Source: Chthoniobacterales bacterium
GTDB lineage: Bacteria; Verrucomicrobiota; Verrucomicrobiia; Chthoniobacterales; UBA10450
Reading direction: 5' to 3'
Length of the DNA: 9,051 nucleotides
NCBI GenBank assembly: GCA_013812515.1
Contig: JACCTI010000470.1
Coordinates: 1-9,051 of the forward strand
Positions 1-6,317 of this stretch are shown here, one piece after another; the stretch's first letter is position 1, and every line of letters begins with the position of its first letter. The translations under genes and the position numbers were made by a program. The notes beneath the pieces were generated by a model. It was not told where the DNA came from. It worked only from the letters and a program-made list of their open reading frames with translations, and made no database searches.

Positions 1-59
1 TCGCGCGCGGATTTGATGAGGGAGCCTAGGGACTGAACCGTTGTCGTCGCTTTGCTCAC
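1..59 (-). CDS. hsdM: Type I restriction-modification methyltransferase subunit (HsdM), N-terminal fragment cut by the window edge
   Basis: Reading leftwards from a GTG at 59-57, the frame stays open to the edge for 19 codons and gives MSKATTTVQSLGSLIKSAR. The LGSLIKSAR stretch resembles the start of one HsdM group, which as I remember it continues with a helical segment before the N6-adenine methyltransferase domain. HsdM methylates adenine in the host copy of the target site and, with HsdS and HsdR, forms the restriction complex. The GTG overlaps the TGA of the HEPN gene by four bases (GTGA), so translation is probably coupled. Position as the third gene after hsdR and the HEPN gene supports the call. 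No catalytic motif (such as NPPF) is in view, so identity rests on the short N-terminus and on context; hsdS would be expected further left. Confidence 0.7.
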   Translation of the reverse strand, partial: MSKATTTVQSLGSLIKSAR

Positions 60-751
60 GGCACTATTTGGTCGGCGAGATAGCGGAATAGCCGCATGTA
101 GGCAGAGAAGAGAGTCGCTTCGGCCGGGAGGCTTAGCACTTTGGGAAAGTGCCGCGCTGTCTGTTCTTCGAGCAGATCGCCGGCGCGAAACGATTGGTTA
201 AGCTTATTTTTCGCAAGGAGTGCTCGGGCTGCAGCCTCGAATTCGCCCCGACACTTCTCGGAGGCATGCGCAACGCGATTGCGGATTTGCACCGCCCAGC
301 CGAGACACTGTTCTCCCAACGTAAGCGGAGCGACAAACGGCGCGCCATCGACAAAGTAGAACTTAGCGCGCGTTTTTACCTCCCGCGGAGAGGTCCACGA
401 CAGATAGTGTATACTTCGATCGTAGTCTGCGTCTTGAGCGATGATCTGATATGCGTGCGCTAGGTCAGACGCTTTGCCGACGTTCAAGGGCGCGCTGTAA
501 CCGCTCGTAGTCGCTGCACCGGCAAGGTACCGAACCATTGCTGCTTCCAAGAATTCCTCCCATGCAGCAACGACTCCCATAAACGCCAGTTCAACAATCT
601 TTCGCGATTGCGTCACATGGATCGGTTTTTTTGAGGTCTTCTTGATGCCACCCAAGGGAATGACGGCATCGCGTAGTCGTTCTGCGACTTCAATCTGATA
701 GTTGAAGTCTTCCTTCGCTTTGTCGGGTTTAAGCGGTTTACCGGGATTCAT
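56..751 (-). CDS. HEPN-domain protein (RiboL-PSP/MAE_28990-like), putative RNase inside the type I RM operon
   Basis: This 231-residue protein is predicted to be alpha-helical, with no signal peptide or membrane segment. Residues 157-162 read RNRVAH, a match to the HEPN active-site pattern R-polar-x3-H (Rx4H), in which Arg157 and His162 would be catalytic. An earlier helix with AAWEEFLEAA (about 62-71) resembles the first HEPN helix of the RiboL-PSP and MAE_28990-type families, which are often linked to restriction systems. HEPN proteins of this kind are usually metal-independent RNases acting in defence or as toxins. The ATG overlaps the hsdR stop as ATGA, and its own TGA overlaps the presumed hsdM start as GTGA, so it is embedded in the operon. 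I infer an RNase effector, perhaps released when restriction fails. A structural or non-catalytic role, or an antitoxin-controlled toxin, is also possible. The exact subfamily is uncertain. Confidence 0.72.
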   Translation of the reverse strand: MNPGKPLKPDKAKEDFNYQIEVAERLRDAVIPLGGIKKTSKKPIHVTQSRKIVELAFMGVVAAWEEFLEAAMVRYLAGAATTSGYSAPLNVGKASDLAHAYQIIAQDADYDRSIHYLSWTSPREVKTRAKFYFVDGAPFVAPLTLGEQCLGWAVQIRNRVAHASEKCRGEFEAAARALLAKNKLNQSFRAGDLLEEQTARHFPKVLSLPAEATLFSAYMRLFRYLADQIVP

Positions 752-3111
752 GCAGCGTAGAGTAAGGTCTGTAGTTCGTTCACTGCTTCGCGGAGCTTGT
801 CCGTGCCACCGAAAAGTTTCGCGATTTCGATCACGTTCCCGCGCTCGGAGATAGGCGGCACCTGTAAGGCACCGGGCAACACGAATTCAGCCGTTCCGTA
901 GTCGGCATACTTCTCGACCAGTTCGTCCAATACTGCCCGTGCTTCGGGTGCGTATTGAGCGAAGAAGTCTTTGCCTTCTTCTCGCAGGCGCTGGGCGCGC
1001 TCGCGCCTTGTGCGAAGCGGCGCGTTAAATGCGACGTGACACAGCAGGTCGAACGGATCGGCGTCGGGCTGGCCGGCTGAAGCCGCCAACTCATCGAAGC
1101 TGATGCCGCGCTCAGCGAGCTTCTGGATAATCTCAGAACGGGCTGATGGGTTCGCCCATTGCGCGCGCAGTTCAGGGGCAGATGGATACAAGGTGCGGAC
1201 CTTCTCCGCTGCGTAGTCGGCGAACTTCACTACGCGTAGCTGCTTGCCGTCAGGATCAAGCTCGTAAACGAGGTGCGACGCGATCTCTACCTGTCCGCCA
1301 TCGAAGTAATATTTCCGCCGCTGAACGTCGGGTCCTTCGTCGACGATAACCGGCCCATGATCTTCTCCGTCGAGAGGCGGCAGGCCGTCATCAATAATCT
1401 CTATCTTCTTAGACTTACCTTTCTCGTCGATCTCTTCCTGCGTTATCAGAACTGGATCGTCATTGAACTCCCGATCAGCGAACTGCCGTGACGCGGAGCC
1501 AGTGTAATCGAGAATGTTGAACCAAAGCTTTCCGTAGTCGTCGCGCACGCGAGTGCCGCGTCCGATGATTTGCTTGAACTCCGTCATCGAGCCGACGACG
1601 CGGGCCAGGACGATGTTCTTACACGTGGGCGCATCGACCCCGGTGGTTAGCAATTGCGACGTGGTAAGAATGGTTGGTGTTTGGGTTTCGACATCCTGGA
1701 AGCGCGAAAGGTGACCGCGACCGATCTCCGCTTCGTCTGCCGTGACGCGACAGACATAGTCGGGAGACTGCTGCACGAGGTCAGTGTTCAGGTTATTGAG
1801 CGCCTGTCGCATGTCAGAGGCGTGTTCCTGATCGACGCAGAACACGATCGTCTTGGCGAAGCGATCCGTCTTCTTCAGGAAGTCGGTCAGGTGACGCGCG
1901 ATTGCCTCCGTCCGCGCGCGTAACGCGACAGCGCGCTCGAAGTCTTTCGTCTGATATTCGTCGTCGGGAATTTCTCTCCCGTATCGATCTAGCTCGTTCT
2001 TGCTCGGGCGCCAGCCAGCCGCGTCCCAATCCGAGATGATGCGGTGAACGCGATACGGCGCGAGGAAGCCGTCTTCGATGCCCTGGCGGAGACTGTAGGT
2101 GTAAATGGGATTGCCGAAGTATTCGTAGGTGTCGCGGTTGTCCTCACGCAGCGGCGTGGCGGTCATACCGAGCTGCGACGCCGGCTCAAAATATTCTAAG
2201 ATCTCGCGCCACGCGCTGTCTTCGCGCGCGCTGCCGCGGTGACACTCATCGACAATGATCAGATCGAAGAAATTCGGCGCGTATTCTTTGTAGAGGCCGG
2301 GACGCCGCTCGTCCTTCGCGAGAGCTTGATAGATCGCGAAGTAGATTTCGCGGCTCTGAACTGCGTTTCCGTTCTCGATCTTAGCGCGCGCAGCGCCGAA
2401 GGCGGCGAAGATCTTATCTTTCGGGTCGTCGACTAGGATGTTTCGGTCGGCGAGGTAAAGGATCTTCGGTTTGCGGTGCTCTCCGGTTCTGTTCCAGCGG
2501 GCGTTCCAAAGCTTCCAGCAGATTTGGAACGCGACGGGTGTCTTACCGGTGCCTGTCGCCATCGTCAGTAAGACGCGCTTCTTTCCTGTGACGATCGCTT
2601 CAACCGCGCGGCTGATCGCAATCTGCTGGTAGTAACGCTCGCCCTGCTTAAGCGCGAAGTTGATCGGCGTGAGAAGCTGCTCGACGGCCGTGTCGTTCTT
2701 CAGGTTGGAGCCGTTGCGATACCGCTGCCACAGTTCTTCCGGCGCGGGATACGAAGTGATCGTCTTCTCGATTCCCGTGAAGTAATCGAACTCGATAATG
2801 TCGGGGCCGTTACTCGCGTAGGCGAATTTCAGTGCGAGCATCTCAGCATATCGCTTAGCCTGCTGGAGGCCGTCTGCTGCTGTTTTGTATTCCGGCTTCG
2901 CCTCTACGACGGCGAGAGGCTGGTCGCGCCGGTAGCGGAGCAGGTAGTCGACGCGCTTTGGCGGTCGGCGGATGAAGCTCTTTCCAACTGGCACGATGCG
3001 ACCGTCCGTGATCGTCCGCTGCTCGGCTATCGAGTACGGCTCGTTGTCCCAACCAGCCGCTTGCAGCTTCGGGACGACGAACTTTCTGCAAGTGTCTGCT
3101 TCCGTCGGCAT
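748..3111 (-). CDS. hsdR: Type I restriction endonuclease R subunit (EcoEI-like HsdR)
   Basis: This is the 787-residue motor and nuclease subunit of a type I restriction enzyme: it translocates unmethylated DNA using ATP and cleaves it away from the target site. Residues about 1-125 form the HSDR N-terminal nuclease domain, with Asp55, the Glu70-Ala-Lys72 triad (PD-ExK type) and a following QxxxY-like motif (84-88). The SF2 helicase core has Walker A GTGKT (187-191), DECH (288-291), GMTATP (315-320), TTGVDAP (about 489-495) and QIIGRGTR (514-521). The rest, from about 600, matches the EcoEI R C-terminal region. Length is normal for the EcoEI (type IB) group and the frame is intact with all key residues, so it should be active. 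It is the first gene of the operon and overlaps the HEPN gene by four bases. The ATG has no Shine-Dalgarno sequence; a promoter lies only 12 bases upstream. The methylation and specificity subunits lie outside or at the edge of the window. Confidence 0.95.
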   Translation of the reverse strand: MPTEADTCRKFVVPKLQAAGWDNEPYSIAEQRTITDGRIVPVGKSFIRRPPKRVDYLLRYRRDQPLAVVEAKPEYKTAADGLQQAKRYAEMLALKFAYASNGPDIIEFDYFTGIEKTITSYPAPEELWQRYRNGSNLKNDTAVEQLLTPINFALKQGERYYQQIAISRAVEAIVTGKKRVLLTMATGTGKTPVAFQICWKLWNARWNRTGEHRKPKILYLADRNILVDDPKDKIFAAFGAARAKIENGNAVQSREIYFAIYQALAKDERRPGLYKEYAPNFFDLIIVDECHRGSAREDSAWREILEYFEPASQLGMTATPLREDNRDTYEYFGNPIYTYSLRQGIEDGFLAPYRVHRIISDWDAAGWRPSKNELDRYGREIPDDEYQTKDFERAVALRARTEAIARHLTDFLKKTDRFAKTIVFCVDQEHASDMRQALNNLNTDLVQQSPDYVCRVTADEAEIGRGHLSRFQDVETQTPTILTTSQLLTTGVDAPTCKNIVLARVVGSMTEFKQIIGRGTRVRDDYGKLWFNILDYTGSASRQFADREFNDDPVLITQEEIDEKGKSKKIEIIDDGLPPLDGEDHGPVIVDEGPDVQRRKYYFDGGQVEIASHLVYELDPDGKQLRVVKFADYAAEKVRTLYPSAPELRAQWANPSARSEIIQKLAERGISFDELAASAGQPDADPFDLLCHVAFNAPLRTRRERAQRLREEGKDFFAQYAPEARAVLDELVEKYADYGTAEFVLPGALQVPPISERGNVIEIAKLFGGTDKLREAVNELQTLLYAA

Positions 3112-3153
3112 TTGCGAGTTGCCGTTTTACCCGGCAAAACGCGGAAAAGCAAG
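3112..3153 (-). repeat. Duplicated hsdR leader (second copy at 3326-3366)
   Basis: The 13-mer CTTGCTTTTCCGC (minus strand) ends 29 bases before the hsdR ATG (3153-3141) and 28 bases before the ATG of the stub (3366-3354). CCGG follows at the same offset in both (3134-3131 and 3347-3344). The last stretches before each ATG, AAACGGCAACTCGCAA and AAACGACACTCGTAC, align with one gap. Similarity fades upstream of the 13-mer. The two leaders therefore look homologous, sharing promoter and start region. Confidence 0.65.
3124..3152 (-). promoter_or_regulatory. Putative hsdR promoter, with inverted repeat over the -10
   Basis: On the minus strand TTGCTT (3152-3147) and TAAAAC (3129-3124) are separated by exactly 17 bases, matching the sigma70 consensus at 3/6 and 4/6 positions. 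The -10 ends 12 bases before the hsdR ATG, so the transcript would be nearly leaderless, which fits the absence of a ribosome binding site. A 6-base inverted repeat (CGTTTT at 3123-3128, AAAACG at 3136-3141) covers the -10 and part of the spacer and could be an operator. The -35 part is repeated exactly upstream of the hsdR stub. Confidence 0.4.
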
Positions 3154-3187
3154 ACGGCGCAAGGGAGGCCGGCGAGATCGTTAACGG

Positions 3188-3325
3188 TCAGAGGTCCTCG
3201 ATCGCGCATCTGTCGAGGTTCTTCAGATTGAGGCCGGGGGAGAAAGGCAGAAGCTTCCAGCCTTTCTGCTTCAGACGCGTGTCGATGCGCTTCTTGCGCG
3301 TTTGCCACTCAGCTTCACCCGACAT
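3188..3325 (-). pseudogene. Truncated N-terminus of a second, different HsdR-like protein
   Basis: An ATG at 3325-3323 opens 45 codons ending in TGA at 3190-3188. The peptide contains WQTRKKRID followed by LKQKGWKLLPFSP and then CAIEDL. This matches the beginning of another group of type I R subunits, which run W-x-T-R-x-x-R-I-D, then G-W, then a V/I-E-E-like motif ahead of the nuclease domain. Only the first part of the N-terminal domain remains, with no nuclease or helicase motif. Past the stop, a one-base shift gives TVNDLAGLP, weakly reminiscent of the TANGPADYAL that usually follows, so decay by frameshift as well as deletion is possible. It sits just upstream of the intact hsdR on the same strand behind a similar leader. 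I read it as the relic of a replaced or duplicated restriction operon. A short expressed leader peptide is the alternative. Confidence 0.6.
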
Positions 3326-3336
3326 GTACGAGTGTC

Positions 3337-3365
3337 GTTTCATCCGGTGATTTGCGGAAAAGCAA
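3337..3365 (-). promoter_or_regulatory. Putative relic promoter of the HsdR stub
   Basis: TTGCTT (3365-3360) and TGAAAC (3342-3337) are separated by 17 bases on the minus strand, with the same layout as at hsdR. The -10 ends 11 bases before the stub's ATG. The -10 match (3/6) is poorer than at hsdR and the inverted repeat seen there is absent. If still active, it would transcribe through the stub into hsdR. Confidence 0.28.
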
Positions 3366-3451
3366 GGGCTCGTATCGACAGGTGATCTTGTCTGCGGGGG
3401 AACCGAATCCGTGCGGTTGGACGAAGTGTTGTTAGCCGATCGATGCACGAC

Positions 3452-3473
3452 GCGGAGAGAAAGCACTCTCCGC
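3452..3473 (+). other. Perfect 8-bp hairpin upstream of the peptidoglycan-binding protein gene
   Basis: GCGGAGAG (3452-3459) pairs fully with CTCTCCGC (3466-3473) around the loop AAAGCA. It ends 40 bases before the chosen start codon and has no T-run on either side, so it is not an obvious terminator. It could be a 5'-leader structure or a protein-binding palindrome. No convincing promoter was seen between here and the divergent restriction operon. Confidence 0.45.
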
Positions 3474-3513
3474 CGTGAATAGATCGCGAACGTCCACGAC
3501 CAAACATGTCCAT

Positions 3514-4575
3514 ATGAAAAAATTCATTAGCTTACTTATAGGCTGTTCGCTGGCGCTGGCTGGTGCCGCGATGGCGCAGCAGCCGGACGAGAAGTCGTCA
3601 CCAGCAAAGAAGAAAAGGCAGAATGCCGAACAAACGAAGGGGGCCGAAGCCAAACCCGACGCGAAGGCGTCGAAGTCTCAGGAGAGACCCGCGAGGCAGA
3701 ACGCCGAGGCGAAAGAACGCGGAGAGGCGACTGAACGCGGAGCGACGAACGAGCGCGATCCGGGCAAGGGCGGCAAGGCCCGGACGAACGAGGAACCGTC
3801 AAGCGCCACCGGGACAGATGCTTCGGGTCAAGCGATTGCGAGTGAGACGCCGGGTGCTGCGAAGCAGCAGCAGCAGCAGACGGAGCAACGCAAAAAAGGG
3901 ATGAAGGAGCGCGATGCGGCGAATGCGAAGGCATCTGCTACTCCGGCAGCGGCTGCGGCGAGTGCGACTCCGGCGGCAGCGTCGGCCAGTGCAGCTCCGC
4001 CAGTTAAGGCAGCCGACCAGCAAAACGCGCAGGCCAAAGCGGGGGCGAAGAAGAAGCCCGATCCGCAGCAGGTGCAGCAGATCAAGGCGCAGAACGCGAA
4101 CTTCCGTGCACAGGCACGGCCGCAGCAAGTGCCGACGGTTACGTTTAACGAGAACTATCGGATTCAAGGAGCCGAGCGGTGGCAGGGTCCGCAATACGAA
4201 GTCTTTCGCGCTTATCGTCCGGAACGGCACGACGAGGGCTGGTATCGGTCGCGCTACAGCCGCGTGGAGCTCATCGGTGGCGGCTACTATTACTGGAACA
4301 ACAACTACTGGTATCCGGCGTGGGGTTACAATCCTTCGGCGCAGTATTATGCCTACGACGGACCGATCTACGTGGGTCAGCGTGCTGAGCCGCCGGACCG
4401 GGTAATCGCCGACGTGCAAGGTGTGCTACAGCAGATGGGCTACTACAGGGGTGAGGTGGATGGATTGCTCGGGCCGTTGACCCGGGAGGCGCTCACCGCC
4501 TACCAGTCGGAACAAGGGCTCATGGCGACGGCGGTGATCGACCAGCCGACGCTCGACTCCCTCGGCATGGGATAA
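3514..4575 (+). CDS. Secreted low-complexity protein with C-terminal peptidoglycan-binding domain
   Basis: The start at 3514 is chosen because it gives a clean signal peptide (MKKFISLLIGCSLALAGAAMA, about 1-21, cleavage before QQ). A GTG at 3475 would add 13 residues ahead of it. Of 353 residues, about 22-195 are a disordered, K/A/E/Q/R-rich stretch with a five-Gln run and ASATPAAA-type repeats. Residues about 205-285 are conserved-looking and aromatic (a YYYWNNNYWYPAWGY block, 257-271). About 295-352 form a PG_binding_1 domain, with DVQGVLQQMGYY, then GEVDGLLGPLTREALTAYQ and a final TLDSLG. The domain binds peptidoglycan, so the protein probably sits at the cell wall in the periplasm, with the charged part as a linker. 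No enzymatic domain is visible. I recall similar proteins in Chthoniobacterales. The gene stands alone, divergent from the restriction operon, and ends at a strong terminator. Confidence 0.85.
   Translation: MKKFISLLIGCSLALAGAAMAQQPDEKSSPAKKKRQNAEQTKGAEAKPDAKASKSQERPARQNAEAKERGEATERGATNERDPGKGGKARTNEEPSSATGTDASGQAIASETPGAAKQQQQQTEQRKKGMKERDAANAKASATPAAAAASATPAAASASAAPPVKAADQQNAQAKAGAKKKPDPQQVQQIKAQNANFRAQARPQQVPTVTFNENYRIQGAERWQGPQYEVFRAYRPERHDEGWYRSRYSRVELIGGGYYYWNNNYWYPAWGYNPSAQYYAYDGPIYVGQRAEPPDRVIADVQGVLQQMGYYRGEVDGLLGPLTREALTAYQSEQGLMATAVIDQPTLDSLGMG
3865..3879 (+). repeat. (CAG)5 trinucleotide repeat
   Basis: Five perfect CAG units encode five consecutive glutamines in the disordered part of the peptidoglycan-binding protein. 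Unit changes would stay in frame and only alter linker length. Confidence 0.8.
3931..4002 (+). repeat. Degenerate tandem repeat coding ASATPAAA units
   Basis: The encoded residues run as ASATPAAAA, ASATPAAAS, then ASAAPP, three decaying copies of an Ala/Ser/Thr/Pro unit of about nine residues. It lies in the linker of the peptidoglycan-binding protein and could vary in length between strains. Confidence 0.6.
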
Positions 4576-4579
4576 GGGC

Positions 4580-4624
4580 AATCTGATTTCCGATTTGCGA
4601 CCGCCGATTGGCGATTGGGAATCG
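4580..4624. repeat. Imperfect CGATT-rich intergenic repeat
   Basis: Between the stop codon and the terminator the sequence repeats variants of CCGATTT, CCGATTG and GCGATTG, then ends GGGAATCG. No open frame uses it. It looks like a short non-coding repeat. Whether it belongs to a dispersed family cannot be judged from one copy. Confidence 0.3.
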
Positions 4625-4665
4625 AAGCCGCCGGGGTGCACATGCCTCGGCGGCTTTTCTGTTTT
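4625..4665 (+). terminator. Rho-independent terminator of the peptidoglycan-binding protein gene
   Basis: AAGCCGCCGGGG (4625-4636) pairs with CCTCGGCGGCTT (4645-4656), 12 pairs including one G-U, around an 8-base loop. TTTT, CTG and TTTT follow. It lies about 50 bases after the stop codon. The opposite strand lacks a good T-run, so it acts mainly on plus-strand transcripts. Confidence 0.88.
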
Positions 4666-4731
4666 ACGCGCAGGAAAGAATGCGGAACGAAGAACCCATG
4701 AAAGCCGGAGTGGGGAGGCAGTAACTGAAGG

Positions 4732-4755
4732 AAGCGCCTAAATACGACGGCGCTT
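4732..4755 (-). terminator. Possible terminator hairpin of the serine hydrolase gene
   Basis: AAGCGCC (4732-4738) and GGCGCTT (4749-4755) form a perfect 7-bp stem with a 10-base loop that begins at the TAA stop codon. On the minus strand it is followed by TTCCTTC, a poor T-run, so termination may be weak. It faces the strong terminator of the convergent gene. Confidence 0.45.
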
Positions 4756-6317
4756 TACTGGCGGGGAAGACGTTTGAATGTGCCTTCCCCTCGAACATTC
4801 AAGTTCTCGACGGTCACCTGGCTGGATTTGCCATCGGCGCCGATAGTGAAGGTGATCCCGCTAACGCCGACGGCATTTTCGCCCTCAGTTTGATAGGTGA
4901 AAGTGTCGCGGTCGTAGTGCTGCATCGGAAACTTTCTACTCTGGGAGCCTATGGTCATGGCCAGCGCGGTTCCTTGTTGGTTAATGGACAGATCGCCAAA
5001 GAAGTCATTCGTGTAGGTGCCGACGTATGCGTCCGGTTTCGACGCCGGCGCCGGTGCGGCCGGCGCTTTGGCGTAATTGATACTGGTCGTGAGGCCGACT
5101 GTAGCCGGGTCGGAGAAGACCTTCTTGAAGAGCGCAAACCAATCCTGCGTCGGTTTCCCGTAAAGCGCCAGGTCGACAAAGGTAGTGCCGAGCGCTTCGG
5201 CAACTCCGATCGGATAAGCATTGGTCAGAACGACTATGCCGAGCTGCTCGCCGGGAAGGAGGTTGACGTAAGTGGCCGCTCCGAGAGCAAAGGCGCCGGA
5301 GTGGTTCAAACGCAACCGTCCCTGTTCGTCATAGCTGACGTTCCAGCCGAGGCCGTAGAAGGTAGGCAGACCTGTGAACGGGTTGTAGCCGGTGAGCATA
5401 TGTGGGCGTCTGGTTTCGGTGAGAGCCTTCTCCTCCACGATGGTTTTGCCCTCGAACTTCCCGCCGGCCAGCTCCAACCGCACCCATTTGGCAAGATCGT
5501 TCGCGGAAGAGCTCACTCCGCCAGCGGGCGACTCCGTGTCTGGATCGCGCTGGAATTTCTGCACCCACTTGCCGCCGACGAGCACGTGCCCGAGGGCCTT
5601 GTTCGTCCGTCCGACAAAATCGGAATGCCGCGAACTGGTGGAAGTCATGCCCAGCGGTTTGTAGAGCTTGTCTTCCGACGCGTTCTCCCATTCGATCCCG
5701 TACGCTTTGACCGCGGCGACGGCCGCTGCGGTTATGCCGAAGTTCGTGTAGGCGTAGTGCGAGCGAAAGCTGCTTTCAGGATGTTGGTAGCGCAGGCGGC
5801 GCAAGATATCGGGGCGGGTGAAGCCGAGGTCCTCCAGCAGATCGCCCGCGTGTTCGGGCAGGCCGCTGCGATGGGCATACATATCGCGGATGGTGACCTC
5901 ATGGGTGACCCACGGGTCGAACATGGCAAAAGTGGGATCAAGCTCCTGCAGCTTCGAATCCCAGGTGATCTTGCCTTCGCCGACGAGCGCGGCAACGACG
6001 GTTGCGCCGACCGGTTTGGAGAGGGAGGCGAGTTGGAAGACGGTGTCGGCATTCACGGGCGCTCTGGTGTTTACGTCGCGAACTCCGAAGCCTTTTGCCC
6101 AAACAATTTTGCCCTGAAAAACCACGGCAATCGCCAGGCCCGGCAGCGTATTGTCCTCCGTTTGTGTGGCGGCGATCGCGTCGAGTTCTCGAACGGCCTT
6201 GTCGACCTGCTCAGCCGTGACGTGAGGGCGCTCTTGTGCAGGTGCCGAGAGGACGGCCAGTAGAAGCAAAGACGGCCAGGCAAGAGGACGAAGCGCGCGA
6301 TGCGCTCGGGAATTCAT
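4755..6317 (-). CDS. Secreted serine hydrolase, class C beta-lactamase/penicillin-binding-protein-like
   Basis: The ATG at 6317 is preferred over one 34 codons upstream because it begins a normal signal peptide (MNSRAHRALRPLAWP, then SLLLLAVLSAPA, cut before QERP). The 520-residue product has the family's active-site set: Ser98-Leu-Ser-Lys101 (SxxK, nucleophile Ser98), Tyr190-Thr-Asn192 (YxN) and His339-Ser-Gly341 in place of KTG. Residues about 30-400 form the catalytic domain. About 431-520 form a small beta-rich C-terminal domain starting YVGTYTNDFFG, similar to DUF3471-type modules. Such proteins act on peptide, ester or amide bonds in the periplasm. The substrate cannot be read from sequence; the HSG box is more typical of esterases and peptidases than of true beta-lactamases, so resistance should not be assumed. 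It is a single gene, convergent with the peptidoglycan-binding protein gene. No clear promoter or Shine-Dalgarno site was seen. Confidence 0.9.
   Translation of the reverse strand: MNSRAHRALRPLAWPSLLLLAVLSAPAQERPHVTAEQVDKAVRELDAIAATQTEDNTLPGLAIAVVFQGKIVWAKGFGVRDVNTRAPVNADTVFQLASLSKPVGATVVAALVGEGKITWDSKLQELDPTFAMFDPWVTHEVTIRDMYAHRSGLPEHAGDLLEDLGFTRPDILRRLRYQHPESSFRSHYAYTNFGITAAAVAAVKAYGIEWENASEDKLYKPLGMTSTSSRHSDFVGRTNKALGHVLVGGKWVQKFQRDPDTESPAGGVSSSANDLAKWVRLELAGGKFEGKTIVEEKALTETRRPHMLTGYNPFTGLPTFYGLGWNVSYDEQGRLRLNHSGAFALGAATYVNLLPGEQLGIVVLTNAYPIGVAEALGTTFVDLALYGKPTQDWFALFKKVFSDPATVGLTTSINYAKAPAAPAPASKPDAYVGTYTNDFFGDLSINQQGTALAMTIGSQSRKFPMQHYDRDTFTYQTEGENAVGVSGITFTIGADGKSSQVTVENLNVRGEGTFKRLPRQ

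Noticed and set aside
3027..3308. 93-codon minus-strand open frame spanning the region upstream of hsdR
   Set aside because: It overlaps the hsdR start in another frame and the HsdR-like stub; only the short TVNDLAGLP part may be meaningful, as frameshifted stub sequence.
3417..3445. TTGGAC-N17-TCGATG as a promoter for the peptidoglycan-binding protein gene
   Set aside because: The -10 match is too poor to support a promoter call.
3799..4419. 206-codon minus-strand open frame
   Set aside because: Opposite the peptidoglycan-binding protein; its Arg/Leu-rich composition is the mirror of that gene's repetitive codons.
4890..6263. 457-codon plus-strand open frame
   Set aside because: It is antisense to the serine hydrolase, whose active-site motifs and signal peptide are clear; the plus-strand translation is Arg/Val/Gly-rich with no domain, as expected of a shadow frame in GC-rich DNA.
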